From: JAABTL01 sp964465355 | GTDB taxonomy: Bacteria > Deinococcota > Deinococci > Deinococcales > Trueperaceae | Assembly (NCBI GenBank): GCA_964465355.1 | Contig: CAYXJZ010000007.1 | Location: 1 to 64,000, forward strand | DNA: 64,000 nucleotides | Direction: 5' to 3' | Shown here: one piece after another, positions 22,871 through 32,200 of the stretch | Position numbering within the stretch: the stretch's first letter is position 1 | Layout of the letters: the number at the start of each line of letters is the position of its first letter | Program-made: the position numbers and the translations under genes | Notes under the pieces: generated by a model | The model's database searches: none | What the model saw: only the letters and a program-made list of their open reading frames with translations | What the model was told of the DNA's origin: nothing

Positions 22871-25800
22871 ATGGGCACGCCGGAGGACCGCGGTGCCGAC
22901 ACGATCGCTGCGTTGAGGCGGGCGCTGGTACCCGTGCTCAGTCGATCCGGTGGTGCCGCCATCGAGATCGTGGGCGAGCCGGGCTGCGGCAAGACGCACA
23001 CGGCGGCCACGCTGCTTCGTGGCCTGCCCTGCCGGGCCCTGATGATCGATGCCGCTGGCCCGCTGGCGCGGATCTCCGATGGCTTCCTCGACCTGGCTGC
23101 CACGCTGCAGGCAGCCTCGGACGTGGCCGGCCTGGTCGGACCGCGACAGCATGGACCGAAGGAGATCCCTGTCGCAACCCTCCTTGCCGCTGCCGTCACG
23201 GCGGCGCCCGTGGTCGTCTACCTCGACGACCACGATGAGGTCGTCCCCGAGCGCCGTGAGCTCCTCCTTGCTCTTGGCGCTGGGGCTGCGGCCAGCCGCG
23301 GTGTCGCCGTGATCACCAGCGGCTCACGTCCCTTGGGGGCGCCCTTCCGCGCTATCCAGGTGACCCCATTGGACGGCGAGGCCATCGCGCGCCTGCTGGC
23401 CGGCTGGGCCGGCAGCGACCTGCCCCCAGCGGTCACCGGCTGGATCGCCGAACGCGTCGACGGCAACCCGCTCTTCGCGCAGGAGTACCTCCGCTGGCTG
23501 ACCGAGGAGGGCAGCCTGGTCCACGACGGCAGGCGATGGCGGTGGCAGGCCCCGGATGACGACCGCCTGCCACGCACCGTCGCGAACCTGCTCGCCAGCC
23601 GGCTCGCGCCGGCGGCGCAGGACGAGGGGCTCGCCGCGGTCATGGCGGCCATCGCGTTGCTGCCGGAAGGCACCGAGGACGAGCAGCTCGCCCATGTGGC
23701 CGGTGTGGACGTCGCCTCCTTGGCGCGGTCGCGAAGGCACCTCCTCGCGCATGGTCTGCTCAAAGAGCCCGGCGTGCCATCGCACAGCCTCTACCGGGCG
23801 GCCATGGCCGACGGACTGCCTGCGGCCGTCACGCGTCGGGTCGGTCGGTCGGCGGTAGGCGCACTGGTCGATCGACCGCGTCTGGCCGAGCGATGGGCGA
23901 GCTTGGCAGGGCTCGAGGCAGAGGAGCGCGAGCAGCTCCACCGCGCTGCCGCCGAGGCAGCCATGGCCACCGGCGACCGTGCCGCCGCGGCCAGGTCGCT
24001 CTGCGCCGCGGCTGACCTGGCGCCGCCGCAACGCCGTGGCCAGGCGGCCCTCGAGGCCGCGCAGGCCTCAGCAGGCTGCGACTACGAGGCGATGAGCCGC
24101 CAGGCCGTCATCGCGGCCGACCTCCTCGCCGATCCAACGGAGGCGCTCAAGGTCGGGGCCTCGGCGCTGGCCGTGCTCGGCCGCTACCAGGAGATGTTGG
24201 CGACCGTCGCGCGGCTGCCTGCGACGGCGCGAGAAGGCGCGGCGTGGTTCGACCGCTACTGCGTGCTCCTCCACGACTGCGGTCGCCGCAGCGAGCTGCT
24301 CGCCTGGTGGAAGGCCAACCCCGATCACCACGCCGGCTGCTCGGCGCGAACCGTCCACATCGTCGCAACGGCCCTGTTGCAAGACGGCTCGCCTGAGGCG
24401 GCGCAGGCGCTGCTGAACGCCGCCATCGCCAAGCAGGGCTGGAGCGCCAACGACCTCCTCGACCTCAAGGACACCCGCGCCTGGCTCAGTTTCCACCGTG
24501 GTGACTACGCAGCTGCGAAGGCCGACTTCGACGACATGCTTGCCTCGCAAGGCGATCAGCGACCCGAGGCGGTGGCCAACCTGCTACGCAACCGGGCCGT
24601 GTGCACCCAAGCCCTCGGTGCCTCCCGCGCGAGCCTCCCCGACCTGCAGCGCGCCATCGAGACCTACGCAGCCGTCGGCAACGAGGTGCACAGGGCGCAG
24701 ACCCTCCATATGGCCGCCTTCGCCTACTTCGACCTCGCCGAGTACGACATCGCTAGGGCGACGCTCGACGAGGCCATCGGCGTGTTCAGGCGTGTAGCAC
24801 CGCAGGGTTTCTACGTGCAGGCGCTCGCCTTGCTGACGGACCTCCATCTCGGTGGGAACGAGCGGCACCTTGCCCTTGCGCGTGCCTGCGCCGCCGAGGC
24901 CATCCGCGTGGCCGCCGAGGTGGGCACGCCGGACGCCGCGCTGGCCTCCGCCATCGCTTGGGCGTCGGTGGCGCCGCTCGACGAGGCGGTCGCCGCCGCC
25001 AGCGATGCCGTCTCGCAGGCCGAGGACAAGGACGGGGTGCCAGAGGCCCTGATCAACGCCCTGCAGGTCCGATCCGAGGCCTATGAGCGTCTAGGCGACC
25101 AGGTGGCGGCCGTGGCCGACCTGTCACGGGCCATCGCGGTGGCCGAGGGGCTTGGCTTGGCCTACGAGGTGCAGAAGCTGAGCCTCGGTCTCGACCGCAT
25201 GCGTGGCGACCGTTCAGCCGCAGGCGCCAGGCTGAGCTGGTTCTTGGCCAACGACCACCTCCACGCCGCCAACCTGCTCCGGCGCTCGTTCCCGGGGATC
25301 GAGGACCTCGTGATCGACGAGGCCACGCCGCCGGCCTCGGTCGCCGCCGCTACGCTTCGTGATGCCAAGACCACCACCGGCGAGCAGCTCGCCGCCCGGC
25401 CGCTCCTCGAGGTGTTGGGCCCGACGCGGGTGGCGGTCGCCGGGACGACGGAGGCCGGTGCCGGTCGCGGCCGCAAGCGGCTCGAGTTCCTCACGGTGCT
25501 GCTCTGCGCCAGGCTGTTGGGGCGGCCGGATGTGAGCCAGACGGAGCTGTGCGACATCCTCTACCCCGACAGGCCAGAGGCCCATGGCGTCGCTGCCATC
25601 AAGCAGATGGTCTTCAACGTGCGGCGCGTGCTCGACCCGCGTGCCGTGCAGAGCACGACCGGCGGCTACGCCTTGGGCGACGTGAGCTCGGACGCCGAGC
25701 GCTTCCTTGCTGTGGGCGACACCGCCCTGTGGCGGGGCCCCTGCCTGGTCTCAGCGGGCGGGGACATGGTCCACGAGGCTGCCGACCGCCTCTACCTCCA

Positions 25801-26065
25801 TCTGGCCGGGCGGGCGCGGGCCATCCTGACTGCCCAGCCGGTCGAGGCCGAACGCCTTGGACGCATCCTCTTGGACCGGGACCCCTATGACAGGTCGGCC
25901 TTGGCGCTGACGCTGAAGGCGTTGACCGAGCAGGGCAACACAAGGGGCGTAGAGCGTGTCTACGGCAGGCATTGCCTCCAGCTCGCCGAGGTGGGGGTGG
26001 CGATGCCGCAGCACTGGCAGACCTTCCTCGCCCAGCCGAGCCTGCACAGGGCCTTGGACGGCTGA
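22871..26065 (+). CDS. Large ATPase-TPR regulator with C-terminal winged helix and BTAD domain (paralogue 2)
   Basis: The product is 1064 residues and is colinear with the regulator at 18442. Walker A is GEPGCGKT (residues 35-42) and Walker B-like VVVYLDDHDE is near 120. A shared segment, GNPLFAQEYLRWLTEEG then DGRRWRWQAP, aligns with GNALFSLAYFRLLADTG and DGRRWRWRAP in paralogue 1. TPR-like helices fill the middle. From about residue 845 a winged helix (LLEVLGPTRVAVAG, later QSTTGGYALGDVSSDAERF) and a BTAD domain end the protein. A TATCTT box six bases before the ATG suggests a leaderless mRNA; an AAGGAG also lies upstream at long spacing. It is likely an ATP-dependent activator with a signal or targets different from its sister. 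The papain-like lipoprotein gene follows 140 bp downstream. Confidence 0.85.
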   Translation: MGTPEDRGADTIAALRRALVPVLSRSGGAAIEIVGEPGCGKTHTAATLLRGLPCRALMIDAAGPLARISDGFLDLAATLQAASDVAGLVGPRQHGPKEIPVATLLAAAVTAAPVVVYLDDHDEVVPERRELLLALGAGAAASRGVAVITSGSRPLGAPFRAIQVTPLDGEAIARLLAGWAGSDLPPAVTGWIAERVDGNPLFAQEYLRWLTEEGSLVHDGRRWRWQAPDDDRLPRTVANLLASRLAPAAQDEGLAAVMAAIALLPEGTEDEQLAHVAGVDVASLARSRRHLLAHGLLKEPGVPSHSLYRAAMADGLPAAVTRRVGRSAVGALVDRPRLAERWASLAGLEAEEREQLHRAAAEAAMATGDRAAAARSLCAAADLAPPQRRGQAALEAAQASAGCDYEAMSRQAVIAADLLADPTEALKVGASALAVLGRYQEMLATVARLPATAREGAAWFDRYCVLLHDCGRRSELLAWWKANPDHHAGCSARTVHIVATALLQDGSPEAAQALLNAAIAKQGWSANDLLDLKDTRAWLSFHRGDYAAAKADFDDMLASQGDQRPEAVANLLRNRAVCTQALGASRASLPDLQRAIETYAAVGNEVHRAQTLHMAAFAYFDLAEYDIARATLDEAIGVFRRVAPQGFYVQALALLTDLHLGGNERHLALARACAAEAIRVAAEVGTPDAALASAIAWASVAPLDEAVAAASDAVSQAEDKDGVPEALINALQVRSEAYERLGDQVAAVADLSRAIAVAEGLGLAYEVQKLSLGLDRMRGDRSAAGARLSWFLANDHLHAANLLRRSFPGIEDLVIDEATPPASVAAATLRDAKTTTGEQLAARPLLEVLGPTRVAVAGTTEAGAGRGRKRLEFLTVLLCARLLGRPDVSQTELCDILYPDRPEAHGVAAIKQMVFNVRRVLDPRAVQSTTGGYALGDVSSDAERFLAVGDTALWRGPCLVSAGGDMVHEAADRLYLHLAGRARAILTAQPVEAERLGRILLDRDPYDRSALALTLKALTEQGNTRGVERVYGRHCLQLAEVGVAMPQHWQTFLAQPSLHRALDG

Positions 26066-26205
26066 GTCGCATCCTCCTCTGAGGTCGAGCCTGTGCACGT
26101 CGCTCGTCACCGCCTTGTTACCCGGCTGTTACCGGCTCTGCCCTACCTTCGGCGGGAGGTGAGGGTTGCGCCGGTCGCGCCACCCGCTCGCCTGAGGAGG
26201 ACCTT

Positions 26206-28857
26206 GTGCTGAGGACGCTTTCGCATAGGGGCGGGCTGTGGCTGGCCGTGGCGCTGATCTGGCTGTTGGCTGCCTGCTCGTCCACTGGTGGCCCTTCACC
26301 GTTCGTGGCAGGCAACGAGTGGCATGGCGCCGTGCCGGACGGCGCCACCGTGGTTACTGCTGCCGTGTTCGAGCAGTTGTTCCGCAGTGGCCGGCTCGTC
26401 ATCGCCCTGGAGGACGACGAGCAGACCCAGGCGGTGGCGCGTGACGATGCCTTCCGGTCGGCGCGTGCTCAGCTGGCCGGCCTCGCGGATCCGAGCGAGG
26501 TCATCCAGGACCTGATCGACTTCGCCATGGACGAGGACGGCGACACCGGCGGCATCGAGACCGAGACGGAGGCGGGCGTCTACGGCTTGCTCGGTGTCGG
26601 CGACCAGGTGGCCGCCGCCGTGGCCGCCGCCGAGCGGGCGCAGGACGTCGGCCAAGCGCTCTCCGACTACACGCTCAGCTACGGGCTGATGGAGGCCGAC
26701 CTGCGCGCCAGCCTGCCGCCGCCCGCTTCCCTGGTCGGGGCTGGTCTGGCCGAGGTCAGGAGCGCGCTCGCCCAGGCCGATGAGCTGCTGGCCTCCCTGA
26801 TCGACTTGGACCGCGTGACGTACGTGCCCGACGGGCTGGGTGCGCCAGGCCCGAGCGACCTGCTCGCTCCGCAGCAAGTTCAGACCAGTGGTGACCAGGG
26901 CAACAACTGCGTCGTCCCGACGGGCTACATCGCTCACTACTGGTACCCACTTCGGAACTTCGTCTCGCCCGTCAAGGATCAGGCCAACCGCGGGACCTGC
27001 TGGGCCTTCGCCGCCATCGGCGCCGTCGAGAGCCGCGAACTCGTCCAGAGCTACCGCACGGTGAACCTCTCGGAGCAGTTCCTCGTCAACCAGGTCAAGT
27101 ACCGCTGGGCGAGGGACGACTACGCGGAGGGCTACTTCGCCAACCGGGCCTTGCAGCAAGCCATCGACGCCCGCTTCGGGCTGCCACCCGAGAGCGCATG
27201 GGTCTACAACCGTTCGGCCAACCGCGCAAGCACGGAGGAGGGCTCGGCGGCGCACTTCGTCGGCAGTTGCGTCGATTACACAGGCGGACCATGCTCCGAG
27301 ACCTCGCATCAGTCCGAGTTCTTCTGCACGGTGATCCAGGTGGTCGGGACCAACGTGCCGTACTGCGGCTACTCGGTGTCGACCTTCACGGGCAACACCA
27401 CGCCCGCCTCGCCCGCGACCCAGATCTGGGCGAGCGGCCAGAGCTTCGAACTCAACCGTTACCGGCAGTACCTGGCGCAAGGCCACGTGATCCTGGCCTC
27501 ACTCACGGTCTACCGGGGCTTCAACTCGCCGGTGAACGGCGTCGTGACCGACTACAGCAAGGAGTGCGACAAGAACGGGGCCGCCACCAAGAAGTGCGGC
27601 GGTCACGCCGTCCAGATCGTCGGCTTCCTGTCGAACGAGCAACTCGCCACGGTCCTTGGCCCGGCCACCCACGGTGGCGGCGGGCTGTTCATCGTCAAGA
27701 ACTCATGGGGCTGCTTCTACGGCGACGGTGGCTACGTCTACGTGCCGGCCGACTACGTCGAGCAGGTGTTCACGGAGATGAGCGTCCTGGCCTTCGACCA
27801 GACGCGGTCAACGCAGTGGCAGCAGGAGCAGACCAGGCCTGGTACCCATGAGACGCCGGTCGTCACGCTGACGGGGCACGCCCAGACCGCCGACCTGCGC
27901 GTGCCGGTCGACCTGGCCGCCTACTTCACCGTCATGCACTCCGCCACCAGCAGCGTCACGCTGCAAGTGACATCCAACGTCTCCGGGGTCGTCTACTCTG
28001 GGCCCTTCACGATCAAGTACCCGGCCTTCGGCTCCCCGACACTGCCCATCACCTTCACGGCAACGGGGACGCACAGGCTGACGGTCACGGCCACCTACCT
28101 CGGCCGGTCCGCCTCGGTCAGCTTCAACCTCATCGTCGTCAACGATCCGCCCACCATCGCCCTCTCCTACACGGGCAGCCCACAGCAGGGCGTCCCCTTC
28201 CCCATCACCGCCAACGTCACCGACCCCAACGAGTCGGGGCAGGCGGGGATGTGCTCGCGGATGACGTGGACGGCCGGCGGCGGTGGGACCGTGTCCGGCT
28301 CCGGCTGCCTGGTTCAGGTGACCTGGCCGTCGCAGGGGAACTACACGGTCACGGCGAGCACCACGGACAGCGAGGGCCGCTCTGGGACCAGGACGCAGAC
28401 GCTGAGCGTGGGACCACCGCCCGTCGACCCCAACCCGGTGATCACCAGCTACTCCCTCAGGAGCATCGACAACCTCCTCTTGCCCGGCGGCATCTGGAGC
28501 TGTGTGCTCAACATCGTCCCTTCCTTCGCCACGGTGGATCTGCGCCAGACGGCGTGCCAGTACCTCACCGTGCCCGAGCCGCGCTACAAGGCGCTCGTGA
28601 GCGTCAGCAACCCGAACGCGGAGACGCTCAGCTACACGTGGAGGCTCTACGTCACCTACTCGGGGGCTGAGCATCAGCTGAGCAGCGAGACGACCACCTT
28701 GCCGGAGTGGTCGCCATGGTACCCACGCGCCAACGTCGGCGAGACCACCAACCCTTGCCGCATCGTCGTGACGGTCAACGCGCCCGACCCGAGCCGCAGC
28801 AAGACGACCACCGTGTGGATGGGCTCCTGCACCTACTGGACCAGCTACGTGGGCTGA
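26206..28857 (+). CDS. Papain-like (C1 family) cysteine protease lipoprotein with Ig-like C-terminal domains
   Basis: The product is 883 residues. The signal peptide ends in a lipobox (WLLAACSS, near residue 24), so it should be anchored outside the inner membrane. An alpha-helical pro-region (about 40-230) precedes the peptidase domain. That domain has the oxyanion Gln and catalytic Cys265 in SPVKDQANRGTCWAFAAIG, His467 in GGHAVQIVGF and Asn499 in FIVKNSWG. Two to three Ig/PKD-like beta domains follow (VVTLTGHAQTADLRV, ITFTATGTHRLTVTATYLG, YTVTASTTDSEGRSG) and could bind surface polymers or substrates. AGGAGG five bases before the GTG sets the start. Bacterial secreted papain homologues with a full triad are uncommon. 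Adjacent regulators may control it, which is inference. Confidence 0.9.
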   Translation: MLRTLSHRGGLWLAVALIWLLAACSSTGGPSPFVAGNEWHGAVPDGATVVTAAVFEQLFRSGRLVIALEDDEQTQAVARDDAFRSARAQLAGLADPSEVIQDLIDFAMDEDGDTGGIETETEAGVYGLLGVGDQVAAAVAAAERAQDVGQALSDYTLSYGLMEADLRASLPPPASLVGAGLAEVRSALAQADELLASLIDLDRVTYVPDGLGAPGPSDLLAPQQVQTSGDQGNNCVVPTGYIAHYWYPLRNFVSPVKDQANRGTCWAFAAIGAVESRELVQSYRTVNLSEQFLVNQVKYRWARDDYAEGYFANRALQQAIDARFGLPPESAWVYNRSANRASTEEGSAAHFVGSCVDYTGGPCSETSHQSEFFCTVIQVVGTNVPYCGYSVSTFTGNTTPASPATQIWASGQSFELNRYRQYLAQGHVILASLTVYRGFNSPVNGVVTDYSKECDKNGAATKKCGGHAVQIVGFLSNEQLATVLGPATHGGGGLFIVKNSWGCFYGDGGYVYVPADYVEQVFTEMSVLAFDQTRSTQWQQEQTRPGTHETPVVTLTGHAQTADLRVPVDLAAYFTVMHSATSSVTLQVTSNVSGVVYSGPFTIKYPAFGSPTLPITFTATGTHRLTVTATYLGRSASVSFNLIVVNDPPTIALSYTGSPQQGVPFPITANVTDPNESGQAGMCSRMTWTAGGGGTVSGSGCLVQVTWPSQGNYTVTASTTDSEGRSGTRTQTLSVGPPPVDPNPVITSYSLRSIDNLLLPGGIWSCVLNIVPSFATVDLRQTACQYLTVPEPRYKALVSVSNPNAETLSYTWRLYVTYSGAEHQLSSETTTLPEWSPWYPRANVGETTNPCRIVVTVNAPDPSRSKTTTVWMGSCTYWTSYVG

Positions 28858-28892
28858 GGAGCGGTCGTACTGGTTGCTCGGGCATAGGGAAA

Positions 28893-28916
28893 GGCCCCGT
28901 CGCTAGCGACGGGGCC
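28893..28916. terminator. Strong hairpin terminator between the protease gene and the tRNA genes
   Basis: GGCCCCGTCGC and GCGACGGGGCC make a perfect 11-bp stem with a two-base loop. CTCGTTCT follows on the plus strand and TTTCCC on the minus strand. It lies between the convergent protease gene and tRNA-Val, so it probably stops transcripts from both sides. Confidence 0.75.
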
Positions 28917-28923
28917 CTCGTTC

Positions 28924-28998
28924 TGGTAGGCGCGGCCAGGATTGAACTGGCGACCCCCACAGTGTCAATGTGGTGCTCTCCCGCTGAGCTACGCGCCT
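28924..28998 (-). tRNA. tRNA-Val (anticodon GAC)
   Basis: The minus strand folds as a full cloverleaf: acceptor AGGCGCG/CGCGCCT, D-arm with GCTC and GAGC, anticodon stem CCACA/TGTGG around loop TTGACAC, and a T-arm with GTTCAATC. Discriminator A and an encoded CCA complete the 3' end. The anticodon GAC reads valine GUC. It lies 47 bp downstream of tRNA-Cys and likely shares its promoter. Confidence 0.95.
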
Positions 28999-29045
28999 GC
29001 GTCTTGGTTCCTGCACGGCCGTCGGGACCGGCCTGCAGCGTGGGT

Positions 29046-29120
<75 letters not shown>

Positions 29121-29166
29121 GCACCAGCTCGTCGCCTGTCGCCCCGCTGGCGCCAAGGCGAAGGGC

Positions 29167-29197
29167 AGGTTAGCAACCGTTGACAGGGCCTGTCAAC
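29167..29197 (-). promoter_or_regulatory. tRNA-Cys/tRNA-Val promoter with palindromic -35 region
   Basis: On the minus strand TTGACA (29196-29191) and TAACCT (29172-29167) are 18 bases apart, a good sigma-70 promoter. The -35 box is part of a 19-bp palindrome at 29179-29197, GTTGACAGG and CCTGTCAAC around one base, which also places a TTGACA on the plus strand. Confidence 0.65.
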
Positions 29198-29280
29198 GAG
29201 CGAGGCGGCATGGATCATGCGCGCAGCGCTGCGCCCGCGCAGACGACAGCCCGCGCCCGCCCCCCGGTTAGGATCGGCCC

Positions 29281-32200
29281 ATGGTGGATCACGTGCATGC
29301 AACCGGTCCGAAGAGCTTCGCCCACCTCCACCAGCACACCTCCTACTCCCTGCTGGACGGCGCTGCCCGCATCAAGGACCTGGTGACCTGGGTCAAGGAG
29401 GTCACGCCTGGGCAAGCCGCCCTCGCCATGACCGACCACGGCAACATGCACGGCGCCATCGAGTTCTACAAGGCCTGCGCCAGCCAGGGGGTGCAGCCCA
29501 TCGTGGGCTTCGAGGCCTATGTGGCCGCCGGCTCGCGCTTCGAGAAGAAGCGGCCGGAAGGCCGCTTGGACGGCGGCTACCACCACCTCACCCTGCTGGC
29601 CAAGGACATGGCCGGCTACCGCAACCTCTGCCAGCTCTCCAGCCGCGCCTACCTCGAGGGCTTCTACATGAAGCCGCGGGTGGACTACGAACTGCTGCAG
29701 GAGCACCGTGAAGGTGTGATCGCCCTCTCCGGCTGCTTGGGGGCGGTGCTGCCGCGCACGCTGCTCGACGTGGGCTTCGAGGCCGGCGAGGAGGTGCTGC
29801 AGCGCTACCTTCAGGTCTTCGGTGACGACTACTTCATCGAGCTGCAGGACCACGGCCTGCCCGACCAGAAGCGCCTCAACCCCATGCTCAAGGAGCTGGC
29901 CAACAAGTACGGCCTCGGCATGGTGGCCACCAACGACGGCCACTACGTGCGCAAGGAGGACGCCCGCGCGCACGAGGCGCTGCTTTCCATCCAGACCAAG
30001 ACCGTGCTCTCGGACGAGGACCGCTTCCGCTTTCCCTGCGACGAGTTCTACGTCAAGACGCCGGAGGAGATGGCGGAGGCCATCGACGAGGCCGAGTACC
30101 AGGGGGCCCTTGCCAACACCATGGTGGTGGCCGCACGCTGCAACCTTGAGCTGCCCATCGGCGACAGGCGGGTGTACCAGATGCCCGAGGTGCCGCTGCC
30201 GGCCGGCCGCAGCCTGGTCGAGCAGTTGCGGCTGAAGAGCTACGAAGGCCTTGGCCAGCGTTACCCCGATCGCGTCACAGAGGCCATGTGGCGCAGGTAC
30301 CTCGAAGTGGCCGACAGCAGCCAGCCCGCCATCGACCATGTCCCTGCCGCAGACGACGCCCCGCTGGAGCAGGTGTGGTTGCGTCTGGCCGGGCATGCAG
30401 AGCGCGTCCGTCTGGCCAAGCAGGCCGACGGTGCCGCTGGACGTGACGAGAACCCGCTCCTCGACGCGCTCTCAGAGGTCTGGGACGACGAAGAGGCCAT
30501 GACCATCTTGCGCAGGGCCGAGTTCGAGCTGGGCGTCATCATGGCCATGGGCTACCCCGACTACTTCCTGATCGTGGCCGACTTCATCGGCTGGGCCAAG
30601 GACCAAGGCATCGCCGTCGGCCCCGGTCGCGGCTCGGGCGCCGGCAGCATCGTCGCCTACGCCTTGCGCATCACCGACATCGACCCCTTGGTCTATGGCC
30701 TGCTCTTCGAGCGCTTCCTCAACCCCGACCGCGTGTCGCTGCCCGACTTCGACATCGACTTCTCCGACCTGCGCCGCAACGAGGTGGTCGACTACGTGCG
30801 TCGCACCTACGGTGATGACAAGGTGGCGCTCATCGCCACCTTCAACACCATGGCCTCCCGCGCGGCCATCAAGGACGCTGCGCGCGTCATGGAGGCCTCC
30901 TTCACCGAGGCTGATCGCCTGTCCAAGCTGGTGCCTGCCGTCTACGGCCGATCCGTGCCCATCAGCCAGGCGCTCGAGGAGATCCCCGAGTTCAAGCAGC
31001 TCTACCAGGCCGGCGCCCAGCCCTACGTCGACATGGCGATGAGGCTCGAAGGCCTCACCCGCAACGCCTCGGTGCACGCCGCCGGCGTCATCATCTCCCG
31101 CCGACCCATCGTGGAACTCGCCCCCGTCTTCCGCAGCGGTGACGGCCCCATCGTCTGCCAGTACGGCATGGCCTCCGTCGAAGAACTCGGCTTCCTCAAG
31201 ATGGACTTCCTCGGCCTACGCACCCTCTCCTTCATCGAAACCGCCGTACGCATCGTCCAGCAAGTCCAAGGCATCACCCTCGACCCAAGCACCTTCCCCC
31301 TCGACGACCCAGACACCTTCGCCCTCTTCGCCCGCGGCGACACCGCAGGCGTCTTCCAATACGAGTCATCCGGCATGGTCGACACCCTGCGCAAGCTCAA
31401 ACCAGGACGCATCCAAGACCTCATCGCCGTCAACGCCCTCTACCGACCCGGCCCCATGGAGAACATCCCCGCCTACATCCGCCGCCACCACGGCACCGAA
31501 CCCGTGAGCTACGACGACACCCCCAACGCCGCCCCTCTCCTCACCCCCATCTTGGAGGAGACCCACGGCATCCCCGTCTACCAGGAACAGATCATGCAGA
31601 TCGGCCGAGCCGTCGCCGGCTACAGCCTCGGCGAAGCCGACCTGTTGCGCAAGGCCATGGGCAAGAAGCAGATCACCGAGATGGTCAAGCACCGTGTCAT
31701 CTTCGAGGAAGGCGCCAAAGCCAAAGGCATCCCCGCCATCGAAGCCAACCGCATCTTCGACCTGCTCGAACGCTTCGCCAACTACGGCTTCAACAAAGCC
31801 CACTCCGCCGCCTACAGCCTCCTCGGCTACCAGACCGCCTACCTCAAGACCCACTACCCCCTCGCCTTCATCGCCGCCCTGCTCACCGTTGAACGAGGCA
31901 ACAGCGACAAGGTGGCCGAGTACATCACCGACGCACGCCACTTGGGCATCGAGGTGCGACCACCCGACATCAACACCTCCACCGGCGACTTCACCCCAGA
32001 CGGCCAGGTCGTGCGCTTCGGCCTCTACGGCGTCAAGAACGTCGGTGACACCGCCGTCGACCACCTCCTCATCGAGCGCGACAGCGGCGGCCGCTTCAAG
32101 GATCTCTACGACTTCTGCCGCAGGGTGGACGGTCGGCTGCTCAACAAGCGTGCCCTCGAGTCGCTGATCAAGGGTGGCGCCTTCGACGGCATCGGCGACA

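Noticed and set aside
18442..28857. CBASS- or Avs-type defence island
   Set aside because: There is a patatin effector and ATPase-TPR proteins, but no nucleotidyltransferase, and the ATPases end in DNA-binding BTAD modules, so the defence label is not supported.
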